A stretch of DNA of 64,000 nt from Branchiostoma lanceolatum (lineage: Eukaryota; Chordata; Leptocardii; Amphioxiformes; Branchiostomatidae), in the NCBI RefSeq assembly GCF_035083965.1, contig NC_089722.1, positions 27,302,642-27,366,641 on the forward strand, read 5' to 3'. Below are positions 45,647-56,300 of the stretch, piece by piece. Both the position numbers and the translations under genes were made by a program. Each line of letters opens with the position of its first letter. The stretch's first letter is position 1. The notes beneath the pieces are model-generated. The model was given only the letters and a program-made list of their open reading frames with translations, did no database searches and was not told the origin of the DNA.

Positions 45647-45950
45647 AGCCCAGGTTACACAAAGCCGAACATGGCCTCCCCGACCATGGTTAGGAGTAAT
45701 TCGGTAGCTAGATCGGGTGTGGTCGGCTGGTGTTCGGCTTGGTCAGCGCTGGTGTTCGGCTTGGTCTGCTGGTGTTCGGCTTGGTTGGCTGGTGTTCGGC
45801 TGCGCCAGCCGAATGTTTTCAACATGTTCAAAACATTCGGCAATGGACGGGAGGTCTGGAATGGGTTTGCTGGGTGTCTGTTGGTGTTCGGCGTGGTCGG
45901 TTAGTGTTCGGCTGGTGTTCGGGAGTAATTCAACAGTAAAATTAGAATCT
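45647..45950. mobile_element. Partial MITE: GTTCGGC repeats around a central palindrome
   Basis: It starts TAA|AGCCCAGGTTACACAAAGCC and holds six or more copies of a GGTGTTCGGCTTGGTC-type unit. The centre at 45809-45840 is a near-perfect 32-base palindrome with GTTTTCAACATGTTCAAAAC. That matches the centre of the GAGCGC-rich MITEs (TTTTGAACATGCTCAAAA), although the repeat units are unrelated. No matching right terminus was found, so the element looks incomplete. The open frames (MFGLV... and others) follow the repeats and are not genes. Confidence 0.55.
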
Positions 45951-47930
45951 TAACCACACCGCAACCACTGCCGACTTACTTCCAACTAGTTCCCAAGCTA
46001 CCCATGACTCACCCCAAAGCCGTAGACACATCTCTGCTAACTCATTCCCAACCAAAGTGACTACTGCCAGAACGTGGGTGAGTGACAGGCAGAGGATGGA
46101 CAGGGAAACACAGGCGCATGAAAGCTACAGACCGTCGACCATCCAACCCGCCCTTTTTATCAATCCCCATTCCCAACATGTGAGACACCTGTACTGTAGC
46201 GGAGGACTACATTCATTTTGGTAGGATAGAGTCACATTTACACCTTGGTGGACTAAGAAAAGTCGTTTAATTTCCCAAGCTAAGGATACGATGTGTAGCC
46301 AAAAATTGAACTCATGACCTATTAATCACGATTCAGGTTTCTTTACTCTTGAAATAACATCATGATACTCACCTACCGGCCACAACATCTAAAAGAAACA
46401 TACCTTTGGTTTGAGTGTTATAGCATGTATTTTCTTTTGTTATACTAAATACTGAAAATATTACGTTACAAGGTAATGCAGAATAATTATCTGTGTTGGT
46501 AGTTAACATAGTAGTAACACTTAAGGTCGAGAACAGAGCAGGTTAAATCAGTGCATAAGAAAGTATTTTTAAACATTTTTTGACAGAACTTTCTGAAGTT
46601 TTACGTGTCAAACTGTGCCCTGCTGATTGTTTGCGTAAACTCATTGCTAAGGACAGGTAAGCTGTCTGTCTACCTGTCGTTGCTTGCTTTGATGAGAAAG
46701 AGCAGCTCTAAGATATGAAGCAGTAAAGTCTAGACGATCTTTCTGGGAAAAACCATAAGCAGCTTGCTTCGTGAGGTTTTATACATATCTGCATGTCTTT
46801 AACTATAGGTGTTTATCTTGTAAAATACACCGGCTTGGAACATGAAGTGGTAAAAATAGATATCACTTCATCTCACCGGTCTCAGCCTTAACAAGATTGT
46901 ACCTATCATGACTCATTAGTTGGGAACACGCCATGGCCTGAATTTTAGTAATGTTTATCGAATGAATACAAACGAAAATGGGACTAAAGGAGAGATTTTA
47001 TTTCATTTTATTTTATTCATACAGGAAAAATACACTCAGGCTGTGAAGCCTGTTTTTCAGGTACCCCTGATTTCACATATAAAAACACAAACTACGACTA
47101 ATTACACATTAACAACAATAACCAATCAATCATAAAAGCCATGTTACATACATATACAGTACAGATATCAATTGCCGCTGGTATTGCCATTCTTAAAGGT
47201 CCTGTAAGATGTTCACAGGATGAGCTCTGTAGGGTTCTGAGCTATTTCATGTCTCTGTTATTTCACTGCAGCATCTCGCACAAAAGCAGTCTCCGAACTT
47301 GGCTTTTTCTTAATTTCTATTTTACTTTACAGGATTTTACTTATCAGGTGGCATGATTCATAAGTTGTGAACACGCCATGACTGAGTTTGAGCTCTGTAG
47401 AGGGCTGCGCTATTTCATGTCTCTGTTATTTCACTGCGTCAACGGCAAAGGCAATATCAGATCACAGAAACTACTACTTTTCGTTCCCGCAAGCTGCCCG
47501 ACCGGGCCCCGCTTTGAAAATAGCATTAGGCGTCGTCAGAGTGATCTTTGAACAGCTCAGCATAAAGCTCACTGTAGTAGTTCAACCGAAGGAAGTTGAG
47601 GAGGGAGGACACAATTATTCTCCTCTCAGCATCATTTTCGCTCCAGGCTAGTTTCAAGATGCCTCGCCCAGAAGACGACGACTTTGTTGAGTGATTTTGA
47701 TTTCAGGATGATTTTCAAGAAATAGAGCTCGACGAATAGATAGCGGTAGCAAACAGCGTTACCAGGGCGGCCACGAAAAACTCCTAAAACCTCCTTGTTC
47801 AAACAAATTTCATTAGAAAAAGATGATTATATTATACAACTGAAGTGTGTTTTGTCTACTTTCAAATCATACTTTTACATGATATATCATATTCAGAGGT
47901 CCAATTTTAGTCGCTCGACGTTACGGTCTC
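45951..47930. other. Intergenic stretch, possible LINE 3' remnants
   Basis: No supported gene. At 46995-47035 a T-rich tract TTTATTTCATTTTATTTTAT followed by CATACAGGAAAAATACAC looks like the inverted 3' end of a LINE. A ~60-base segment (GAGCTCTGTAG...CATGTCTCTGTTATTTCACTGC) occurs twice, near 47222 and 47390. Confidence 0.4.
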
Positions 47931-47932
47931 CA

Positions 47933-48045
47933 TCCATCCATCCAGCCACCCATCCATCCATCCATCCATCCATCCATCCATCCATCCATCCATCCATCCA
48001 TCCATCCATCCATCCATCCATCCTTCCAGCCATCCTTCCATCCAT

Positions 48046-48078
<33 letters not shown>

Positions 48079-48149
48079 TAGCCATCCATCCATCCTTCCA
48101 TCCATCCATCCATCCATCCATCCATCCATCCATCCATCCATCCATCCAT

Positions 48150-48184
<35 letters not shown>

Positions 48185-48361
48185 TGCAGCCAGCCAGCCA
48201 GCCAGCCATCCATCCATCCATCCATCCATCCATCCATCCATCCATCCATCCATCCATCCATCCATCCATCCATCCTTCCTTCTATCCATCCATCCATCCA
48301 CCCATCAATCCATCCATCCATCCATCCATCTATCCATCCATCCATCCATCCATCCATCCAT
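47933..48361. repeat. (CCAT)n / (CCAG)n microsatellite, ~430 bp
   Basis: Tetranucleotide blocks alternate: CCAT-rich, CCAG-rich, CCAT-rich, CCAG-rich, CCAT-rich, with a few variants. Because 4-base units never create stops here, open frames appear in several frames (HPSI and MDGW repeats); they are not genes. Confidence 0.97.
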
Positions 48362-49515
48362 CATGTGGAGAGCTACGCCTACGTGCGCTCTCTCTGGCGA
48401 AGCCTGGAGTCTAGCCTGGCCTTGTTTAATAGCCTTGGTCCGCCCCCAACGGAAACGGTCGCTATAGCTACTCCGCTAACAAGTACCAAAGCTCACCAGG
48501 TGGACTCCAGGCTACATGGACGTAGGCATCACATGAATATTCGGTTTCAAAGAGTTGCAATCTGTGTATCCCATGCCATATGCCTGTCAAAAAGGATGGC
48601 GCACCGCTAGACTTGCGGCAGCACTTGCGCAGCATGGTGTATCCCGGTACTCTTGCACCACGCAGCGCGTTTTCCGGCCTTCCACCTGTGTACTTCTCAA
48701 TTAATGGGCATGTGGGGCGACAGCACACAATGTAGGCGTCCCTCACCTTAGCTACCTCTCTGCACTCTTCTTTTTCTGCAGCTAAGCTGAACTTTCTCCA
48801 CTTCGACAATATTTCATTTGGTTAGAAATTCTGTCATTACTTTAAGTCAAGTAGTGGCTAATGATGTTCGTCCATCGTAGTCGATGAGGACCTCAACTTC
48901 AGTTGTCCTAATAGACTATAATAGACAACTAGAATCGTACAATACATACAAAGCCTTTTATTGTATCCACTTGTGAATCTCATTCCAGGAGCACACGGCT
49001 CTTCCTGTCGTTTCAAATTTGGATATAACAGGCGACCCGAGCTCTCGATCGTGTCTCAGGTCTTTGCCATTAGTTTATAATAACAAATGGAACTATACAC
49101 GTTTTCCAAAGTGCACACGAGTGACGTAACTTGTTGACTGAAAGAAGCTGTGCGAACCTGTCCCTATCGCACGATACTGACACAAAAGGGACGGTTTCAT
49201 AAAGACATAATGACTGCGTGAAGATGGTTTCAAGAACGCGTCCTTCATGATAGACTCACTGTCCCTCATGCTCATTAGTACTTTTTACATTGTCCACCAC
49301 CTCGTAAACAACATTACCACTACATGGTCTCATTTTCCACCGGCCCGACCGCTCGATGGCTGACTAAATGCATACAAAAATTTAAATCTTAGCAGCTAGT
49401 GAGTAACCCATGTAAAGCTATAGGAAAAATGGAACGACAGGGGTGCTGTAATGCAAGTGTTGGTAATGACGTTGATCACACAGCATATGTACCAAATGTT
49501 GGTATCAAGTTCTAA
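48362..49515. other. Intergenic stretch, no gene seen
   Basis: A loose inverted repeat (AGCCTGGAGTC near 48400 and GACTCCAGGCT near 48501) suggests another foldback remnant. The 113-codon minus frame 48809-48468 contains CCRPTC but no complete domain. Confidence 0.4.
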
Positions 49516-49755
49516 GCCCCCCTCTCACTGGACCCGCGGCATGCTGGCGGCGTCGCTGCGGTCGATCGAATTGACAAAGCACGAATTTCATCGACAAAAA
49601 AACGAATCTTTTTAAGCTTTGTGTGTTCTGCTGCCTTTTTGGTCATACTTGTATGTTTTGAATGAAATTCCAATTATTAAAATCAAGGGTAACATAAATC
49701 TAGTTTAGGACGCAGCGACGCCGCCAGCGTGCCGCGGGTCCAGTGAGAGGGGGGC
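49516..49755. mobile_element. 240-bp MITE, Harbinger-like core with different arms
   Basis: TIRs of about 47 bases, nearly perfect: GCCCCCCTCTCACTGGACCC... and ...GGGTCCAGTGAGAGGGGGGC. The flanks are TAA (49513-49515) and TAT (49756-49758), an imperfect TWA duplication. The core (about 49573-49710: ACGAATTTCATCGACAAAAA, ATTCCAATTATTAAAATCAA) matches the core of 30967-31195, whose arms are different (GAGCGC type). Confidence 0.8.
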
Positions 49756-49930
49756 TATAGGTAGCTGACAGTGGATATATACTATGTCTGATGTAAATTG
49801 CTATTAATTGATTATCAAGATATGGTATCATCAGGAAAACTATTGATGACCTTTTCCCCAATATTGCCTGCTCATCTGCACGGGTAGAGGGAACATGATT
49901 GTTGGCAAAAGGTAAAACCATGTGGCAAGT

Positions 49931-50080
49931 TAGCCTCCGATGCAGACTCCTCCCGGCTGTTTTCTTTTTCAAGTTATTGTTTTTATCTAATTGCTGGCCA
50001 ACAACAAGAAAAAAATGTAATAGAAAAAATTGGAACTTAGAAAATGAAAACAGCCGGAAGGAGTCTGCAACGTAGGCTAG
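49931..50080. mobile_element. 150-bp hAT-like MITE with 8-bp TSD
   Basis: TGGCAAGT flanks both sides (49923-49930, 50081-50088). The ends TAGCCTCCGATGCAGACTCC... and ...GGAGTCTGCAACGTAGGCTA are inverted repeats of ~35 bases that include CCGGCTGTTTTC. An 8-bp duplication and TAG termini fit hAT elements. Confidence 0.75.
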
Positions 50081-50517
50081 TGGCAAGTGTTATGGCAAAC
50101 ATTCCACACTTACATGCAGCATCGTGGCGGTACACGATCGCAAGCAGACGTCTTGCAGCAGCGCCATCTATGAACTTTTGATGGGTATGCACTTGACTTT
50201 GTGTACGATCTCCTCACACGTTTTTACGACTGCAGGTTCTTAATTTGTGGCTTAATATAACACCAGCTTCGCAGGCACGCGGCAGTGGCTGACTTATTTC
50301 ACGCCGAATGGCTTACTTTATTGGAAAATAATGTGAAATAGATGGTCCGTATAAGATAGCCAGCCGCTGGTGGTCATCGTGGATTTCCGTATGCTTCTTA
50401 CTCACGACTCTCTTTCGTCACTTCAGTTGTAACACGAATCTTGTAACGGTTGCCACATAGGTCAGTCTATAACAGTCCACCTGTGTATCAAAACCTGTAA
50501 TAATTGTATTGGTGGCC

Positions 50518-50632
50518 TAATGCCATGGTTAGGGTGGTTGACCCAGAATCTACATGTAGATGCCCTAGATTTAATGCCATGGTTAGGGTGGTTGACTCAG
50601 AATCTAGATGTAGATGCCCTAGATTTTTAAAA
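50518..50632 (+). repeat. Tandemly duplicated SINE-like head (2 x ~58 bp)
   Basis: TAATGCCATGGTTAGGGTGG...TAGATGCCCTAGATTT occurs twice in tandem. The unit resembles the SINE heads at 33906 and 60405 (GGCC-TTGTGGTTAGGG). No B box. Confidence 0.6.
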
Positions 50633-50638
50633 ATACAG

Positions 50639-50695
50639 AACTTTATTGCGCAACAATTGTACAAGGTACAAAGTATGGCTAGTACATAAATCACT
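50639..50695 (-). mobile_element. Very short LINE 3' end
   Basis: CTTTATTGCGCAACAATTGT...GGTACAAAGTATGGC matches the 3' terminus of the LINE fragment at 4361-4402, with AATAAA on the minus strand. Only the last ~55 bases were inserted or kept. Confidence 0.6.
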
Positions 50696-50729
50696 GAGAG
50701 GCCCCAATGCCGTTCATAGGTGGGAACAT

Positions 50730-51062
50730 TTTGAAATCTTGACCGTCTGAAATGCTATTTCCTGCATTTTAAGGAGCACATTTTGCTGGTACATTAAGGT
50801 AATTTTAGTGACACCCCCACAGTATTTAGTTTCAGCTTGACTTTAATTTTTTGGGGCGACGCCCTCCCAACAAGCAGAGGTGCGACCGTCGTAGGGCGGT
50901 CCGGGAGCATGCTCCTCGGGGAAAATTTCGAAATTTAATGAAACCCCTAGCTGAAGCGCTATTTCCTGCATTTTGAGAGGCAAATTTTCCTGGTTGAGTA
51001 AGGTAAGTTTAAAGACATCCCTATCAGTGAAAAAATGCACAAGAGTTTCCGCTTGACCCCCC
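50730..51062. repeat. Tandem pair of ~210-bp repeats
   Basis: GCTATTTCCTGCATTTT...TTTTGCTGGTACATTAAGGTAA (50752 on) recurs as GCTATTTCCTGCATTTTGAG...CCTGGTTGAGTAAGGTAA (50961 on). Between them is a GC-rich stretch with GGCGGTCCGGGAGCATGCTC. A C-run followed by (CA)n lies at 51058-51088. Confidence 0.55.
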
Positions 51063-51088
51063 CCCACACACACACACATACACACATT

Positions 51089-52021
51089 TTTTGAGGGGGG
51101 CTCTGTGCCTCCTACGCTGCCGTGCCCTTGAAAAATACTTAACCTGAATCTTCTTACTAGAAAATGAGAACCTATCAGAGATTTAATAAGGAACCTCCCC
51201 AAGATGGCACGTAAAGCTGGAGATGCTTGAGGAGAGCCTGACCAATACTGTGTGGGTGTAACTTAGGAAAACCCATCAACATTTAGGCTTAATAGTGGGA
51301 ATCTCTTCAATAACCGGTTTAAAGGGGGCGAGCTGAAGGAAGATTCGTCGTGACGAAGGAAATGATATTGCCTACATAACTGTCCACCCACCTTCCTGGA
51401 CTCTGTTAGATTAAGTTCATCTTGCATAATTTGTTTTGCGTCACCAATGCGCCAACACCTGAGAACACATTGTGCACAAAAAAGTCTAACGTAAATGTTA
51501 TACACGTTTGTCGAGATAGGAGAACGACGTGTACAATTTTAAATATTTCTACACTTTTATACATACTTTTCATGGTAATACATGGTAATTTCTTTTATGT
51601 AAAGATTACATTAGGTGATGGAAATCGCTACTAAGCTATCAGCTTGTGCACTGATTTTTTACAATCTTACGGCAGAAGTGCCTTTTTGTTCCAAGACACA
51701 TCCATGTTTTTAATTCAATTACTCCTCAGTACTCCTTAGAATCCTTAGATATGAAGGTATTATGCAAATGTGCTAAACATTGTTAGTAAATGTCAGCACG
51801 TGCACACTAAAGATTTCAGCATTTTTTCTATTGAATTTTTTGGCCCGAATATTGCTTTGGTTGCCTTTCATGTATCTATATCACGGATATGCGTCTAGAT
51901 GTACTCGAGTGTACGATCAAAAAGACAGGTATATATTTTCACCACTTCCACATTTCCAGAGTGTGCAAACCATTAACTGAATTTAAAACAAATGTCTGGC
52001 TTTGATTCATGCAAATATGTA
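51089..52021. other. Intergenic stretch, no gene seen
   Basis: Short open frames only. It includes the second copy of the dispersed repeat (51751-51869). Confidence 0.45.
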
Positions 52022-53121
52022 ACGGGGGGCGCCCGAACATCGACGCGCCCTAACATCGCACGGATTTTTTACTGATCTTATTTTGCATAAGTACGCGGTG
52101 TTTGTGTCCAATAACTAAGCTGATAAGGAAGGTAAATAACCCAAGTTCATGCGCATGATTGTCATTTACATTCAAAACATATGTGTACATATTCATTTCT
52201 TGTTTTGTCGAAAAGTAGTATTTTGACAATAATGATGGTAGCGCTAAGTAGAGGGTCACTGCGTAGCTAGACGGCCCGGCACCTAAATATACGACCTGTG
52301 CCAAGCAGATACATAAGTCACACAGCTATCATACACATAAGAAAAATAATTTCATAAAACACTAAAAATTTGGGTCTTTAAGTGTTTGTTGAGAAGAAAA
52401 CCGACCAAAGAAAAACAACGTAAACATTGCTGTCGTCTGACGACGTTGTTTTCCCGCCATTTTTGGGGGCCGCGATGGTGGCGAAACGATTCAACGCACA
52501 GTTTTGTTACGCTTTAACATGTGATTGGTACCGTCTATGAAAAGGAAACTGAATACAGAGATGGCGAAGATATTTCCCAATAAGTAGACGGAGTATTGTT
52601 GATGTCAGCGGTGTCGTTTATTCGTAATGATTTCGTAAGTCGGGCCGTATTCAATACGTACGTCGGGGCGCGTAGTAGCCTATTTCCCGTGGAAATATGA
52701 GCTGGGATGCGCTAGATATAGCCCTTCTCACATGACGTGAGAAGTGCACACAGTCAAAATTTTCCGGTCGAAAGAAAGCTAGAATATAGCAGACTTCAAG
52801 CCTAATTTACATTTCCCTAACTTCATCACTAACTTCCGAAGAGAGCAAAATTACCAAAGCGTAGGAAGTTAGGCACACTATCTGGCGTAGCACTAAATCA
52901 GAAGGTACATTCGTGAAAATGGCTCACAGCGTCTTCCGCATGTAACGCGGAGCATGAAGGGCCCATGAACAGTATGAATACATTTTTTGTCCAAGTATGG
53001 TCTTTAGATGAATGTGTTCAAAATTCATTCATTAAAACATGACCATTCTCTGGCAACCAGCAATGGAGCGCCGTGAGTTCCAGCGCGTAAAAAAAACGTC
53101 CGATATTTGGGCACCCCCCGT
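52022..53121. mobile_element. 1.1-kb element with ACGGGGGG termini and TA flanks
   Basis: The left end ACGGGGGGCGCCCGAACATCG and right end CGATATTTGGGCACCCCCCGT are imperfect inverted repeats. TA lies immediately outside both (52020-52021, 53122-53123). The inside is GC-richer than its surroundings with many CG dinucleotides and no transposase. A TA duplication suggests a mariner-like origin, with low certainty. Confidence 0.5.
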
Positions 53122-53360
53122 TATACGACCAACATACCCAAAATGAATTATTCCGATTCACGCGCACTGCTGTCACTTTTAATCAACGATTCCAGGATGT
53201 GCCTACAAACACTTAACAGCATTTGCATTGCCTTTACGTCAGCTTCCTGTATGAAACGGGTCATATATGTTCCCACTTGTTGAGGGCGCTTCATAGGAAG
53301 AGGAGCGTACGTCGCATCAGGACTGGAAGTGGCTAAGACTTGGACCGACTGATTTCCAAG

Positions 53361-56300
53361 ATGAAGACTCTGTTCGCTGCTTGTTTGTGCTCATCCTTGT
53401 TGTACCTTGCTGTTGTCAACAGTGCGCCTGATCAACAGGTAACGTTCCTATATTCTAATTCTCATTTTTTAAAAGAAATTCTTTCCTTCTTGACGCCTCA
53501 AGGAATGGGTTGAAGAGAGATTAAGTGACTGAGTACCAAGCAATCCAATTGATCCGACTGATCTGTACGGTACATAAGACGTCGTCTGTCCTAAAAAAAA
53601 ATGTTTTTGCCCGTTTAAGTTTTACGGTTGTTTGCGGTTGTTTACAGCCCAAAACAGTAAATGCATTTAAGTTCACGGTGTTTTAATGATCACGGTTTTT
53701 GAGATAACCTCTTGACTGCAAACTTAAAGCCACTGCGAAAATATTTGTTTTTTCTTCTACCCGTCTATGGTCTTGTTTCAACCACGAACTAAATACCAAC
53801 GCGAACACTAAATTTTCTCTCTATTTTCCAAGCAGAGGTTTTAGTCGAGTGGGCTAGGAGTGGTCGCGATTTGTAACGTTTCTCTCTTCTGCTTGGAGGA
53901 TAGTTCCTCTCTACCACGAAATTAAATCCCAATGAACTTAAATGCATTTACGGTAATATTTTGTGAATATGTAATGTACTGTTAATGTTTACAATTATTG
54001 TAACAACTGATTAGTGGTAAAAAATATGGTTCTTGATGAAGTGGAATTTTCAAATGTTTTCACGTAACAGGACAAAGGGAAGAAAAGACAGATATCATTA
54101 TATGCATCGTGTATTCAACGTCTTCAGTCTCAATAATAATACGCAAATTTAACTCAAAAAAGGCAATAAATGATGAAAACTTTGATCTGATATTTTCACT
54201 TTCGTTCTATCATTTTTCTGCTCTAAAAAGTGATTATGCACAGCGTATCATCATCATTCCATGCACTGACTATAACTTCAAAAAAGAAGCGACTGTCAAA
54301 TTAAGGATTGGGTATGCCTTAGAGCTTCATTCTGATTCGTCTCACCGATAACAAGGTCATCAGATTAACATATCACGACCAATGGACGTCATTTCCTTTC
54401 GCACTGACCATGTACGATTATTTTGGGAGGTGACGAAAAGGATTATGATGAAAAATTGATGATACTTATCATCGTAACCAGTCTTAAATGGCTTTGCAAG
54501 GGATAACTATATTCGGGATGTTAAGCTTGAGAAGAGCTATTTTTGTAGCCGTGGATTGACTTTTCTGACGTATGGCTGTTTTATTTGACCATATACGGTT
54601 ATTTCGGGAGGTGACGAAAAGGATTATGATGAAAAATCGATAATACTAATCATCGTAATTACTCATAAATGTCTTTGCAAGGGATAACTATATTCGGGAT
54701 GTGTACCTAGATCGACAACTTCGTCAGGGCTTCTTGGGCAATAAGGACTTCAACAGCTTGATGATACTGCAAGACTGGCTGATTATTTTGAACTTAAAAC
54801 ATAACAGAACACGATTCCTTTGTCCATGAGGCAGTCGTTTTCTTTGCCAATGCGTAACATTAGAGTCACATGTTAAATGAAGTTTTCCGTCTTCAGTTAA
54901 GGAAGTTCTGTTCAGTGATCTGGTATGACTTGATAAACACGTCACTTTAAAACTTCAAAAGAAGACTCAGATTCAAAGGGTAATTTTTTCATATTCGGCA
55001 GGAAATCGTTAAGCTCGATGTGAACTAGATTTATAGCCGTGTATATTGACTTTTCTGACGTATGACTGCTTTATTTGATCATGTACGGTTTTTTCGGGAG
55101 GTGACGAAAAGGATTATGATGAAAAATCGATAATACTAATCATCGTAATTACTCTTAGATATCGGTTACTTCGGGAGGTGAAGAAAAGGATTATGATAAA
55201 ACATCGATGATACTAATCATCCTTATTAGTCTTAAACGGCTTTGCAAGGGATAACTATAGTGGGGATCAATTAGGCTTTCAACCGCATTGATGATACTGC
55301 AAGACTGGCTGATTATTTTGAACTAAAACATAAGAGAACGCGATTACTTTGTCCACGAGGCATTCGTTTTCTTTGCCAATGCGTAACATTAAAGTCACAT
55401 GTGAAATGCAGTTTTCAGTCAGCAGTGAAGGAAGTTCTGTTCAGTGATCTGGTATGACTTGATAAACACATCGCTTGAAAACTTCAAAAGAAGACTCAGA
55501 TTCAAAGAGTATTTTTTTCATATTCGGCAGGAAATCGTTAAGCTCGATGTGAGCTAGTTTTGTGGCCATATACTGACTTTTTCTGACGTATGGCTGCTTC
55601 ATTTGATCATGTGCGGTTATTTCGGGAGGTGGGGAAAGGATTATGATGAAAAATCGATAATACTAATCATCGTAATTACTCTTAAATGTCTTTGCAAGGG
55701 ATAACTATTGGGGATATGTACTTAAGGGACCTCTTCGTTGGAGCTTCTTGAGCAATTAGGACTTCAACAAATTTGATAATCTTGCAAGACTGGCTGATTA
55801 TTTTGAAGTAAAAACATAAGAGAACGCGATTCCTTTGTCCACGAGGCATTCGTTTTATTTGCCAATGCGTAACATTAAAGTCACATGTGAAATACAGTTT
55901 TCAGTCTTCAGTGAAGGAAAATTTGTTCAGTGATCTGGTATGACTTGATAAACACATCACTTGAAAACTTCAAAAAATTCAAAAAGCAGGAAATTGTTAA
56001 GCTCGATGTGAGCTAGTTTTATAGCCGTGTATATTGACATTTCTGACGTATGACTGCTTTATTTGACCATGTACGGTTATTTCGGGAGGTGACGAAAAGG
56101 ATTATGATGAAAAATTGATGTTACCAATCATCGTAATTACTCTTAAATGTCGGTTATTTCAGAAAAATCGATGATGCTAATCATCGTTATTAGTCTTAAA
56201 CGGCTTTGCAAAGGATAACTATAGTGGGGATCAACTAGACCTTCAACCGCATTGATGATCTTGCAAGACTGGCTGATTATTTTGAACTAAAAACATAACA

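Noticed and set aside
47795..48610. 271-codon open frame rich in HPSI repeats, and MDGW-rich frames on the other strand
   Set aside because: They follow the (CCAT)n/(CCAG)n microsatellite, which lacks stops in several frames.
48468..48809. Insulin/relaxin-like peptide, from the string CCRPTC
   Set aside because: The final A-chain cysteine, a B chain and a signal peptide are missing.
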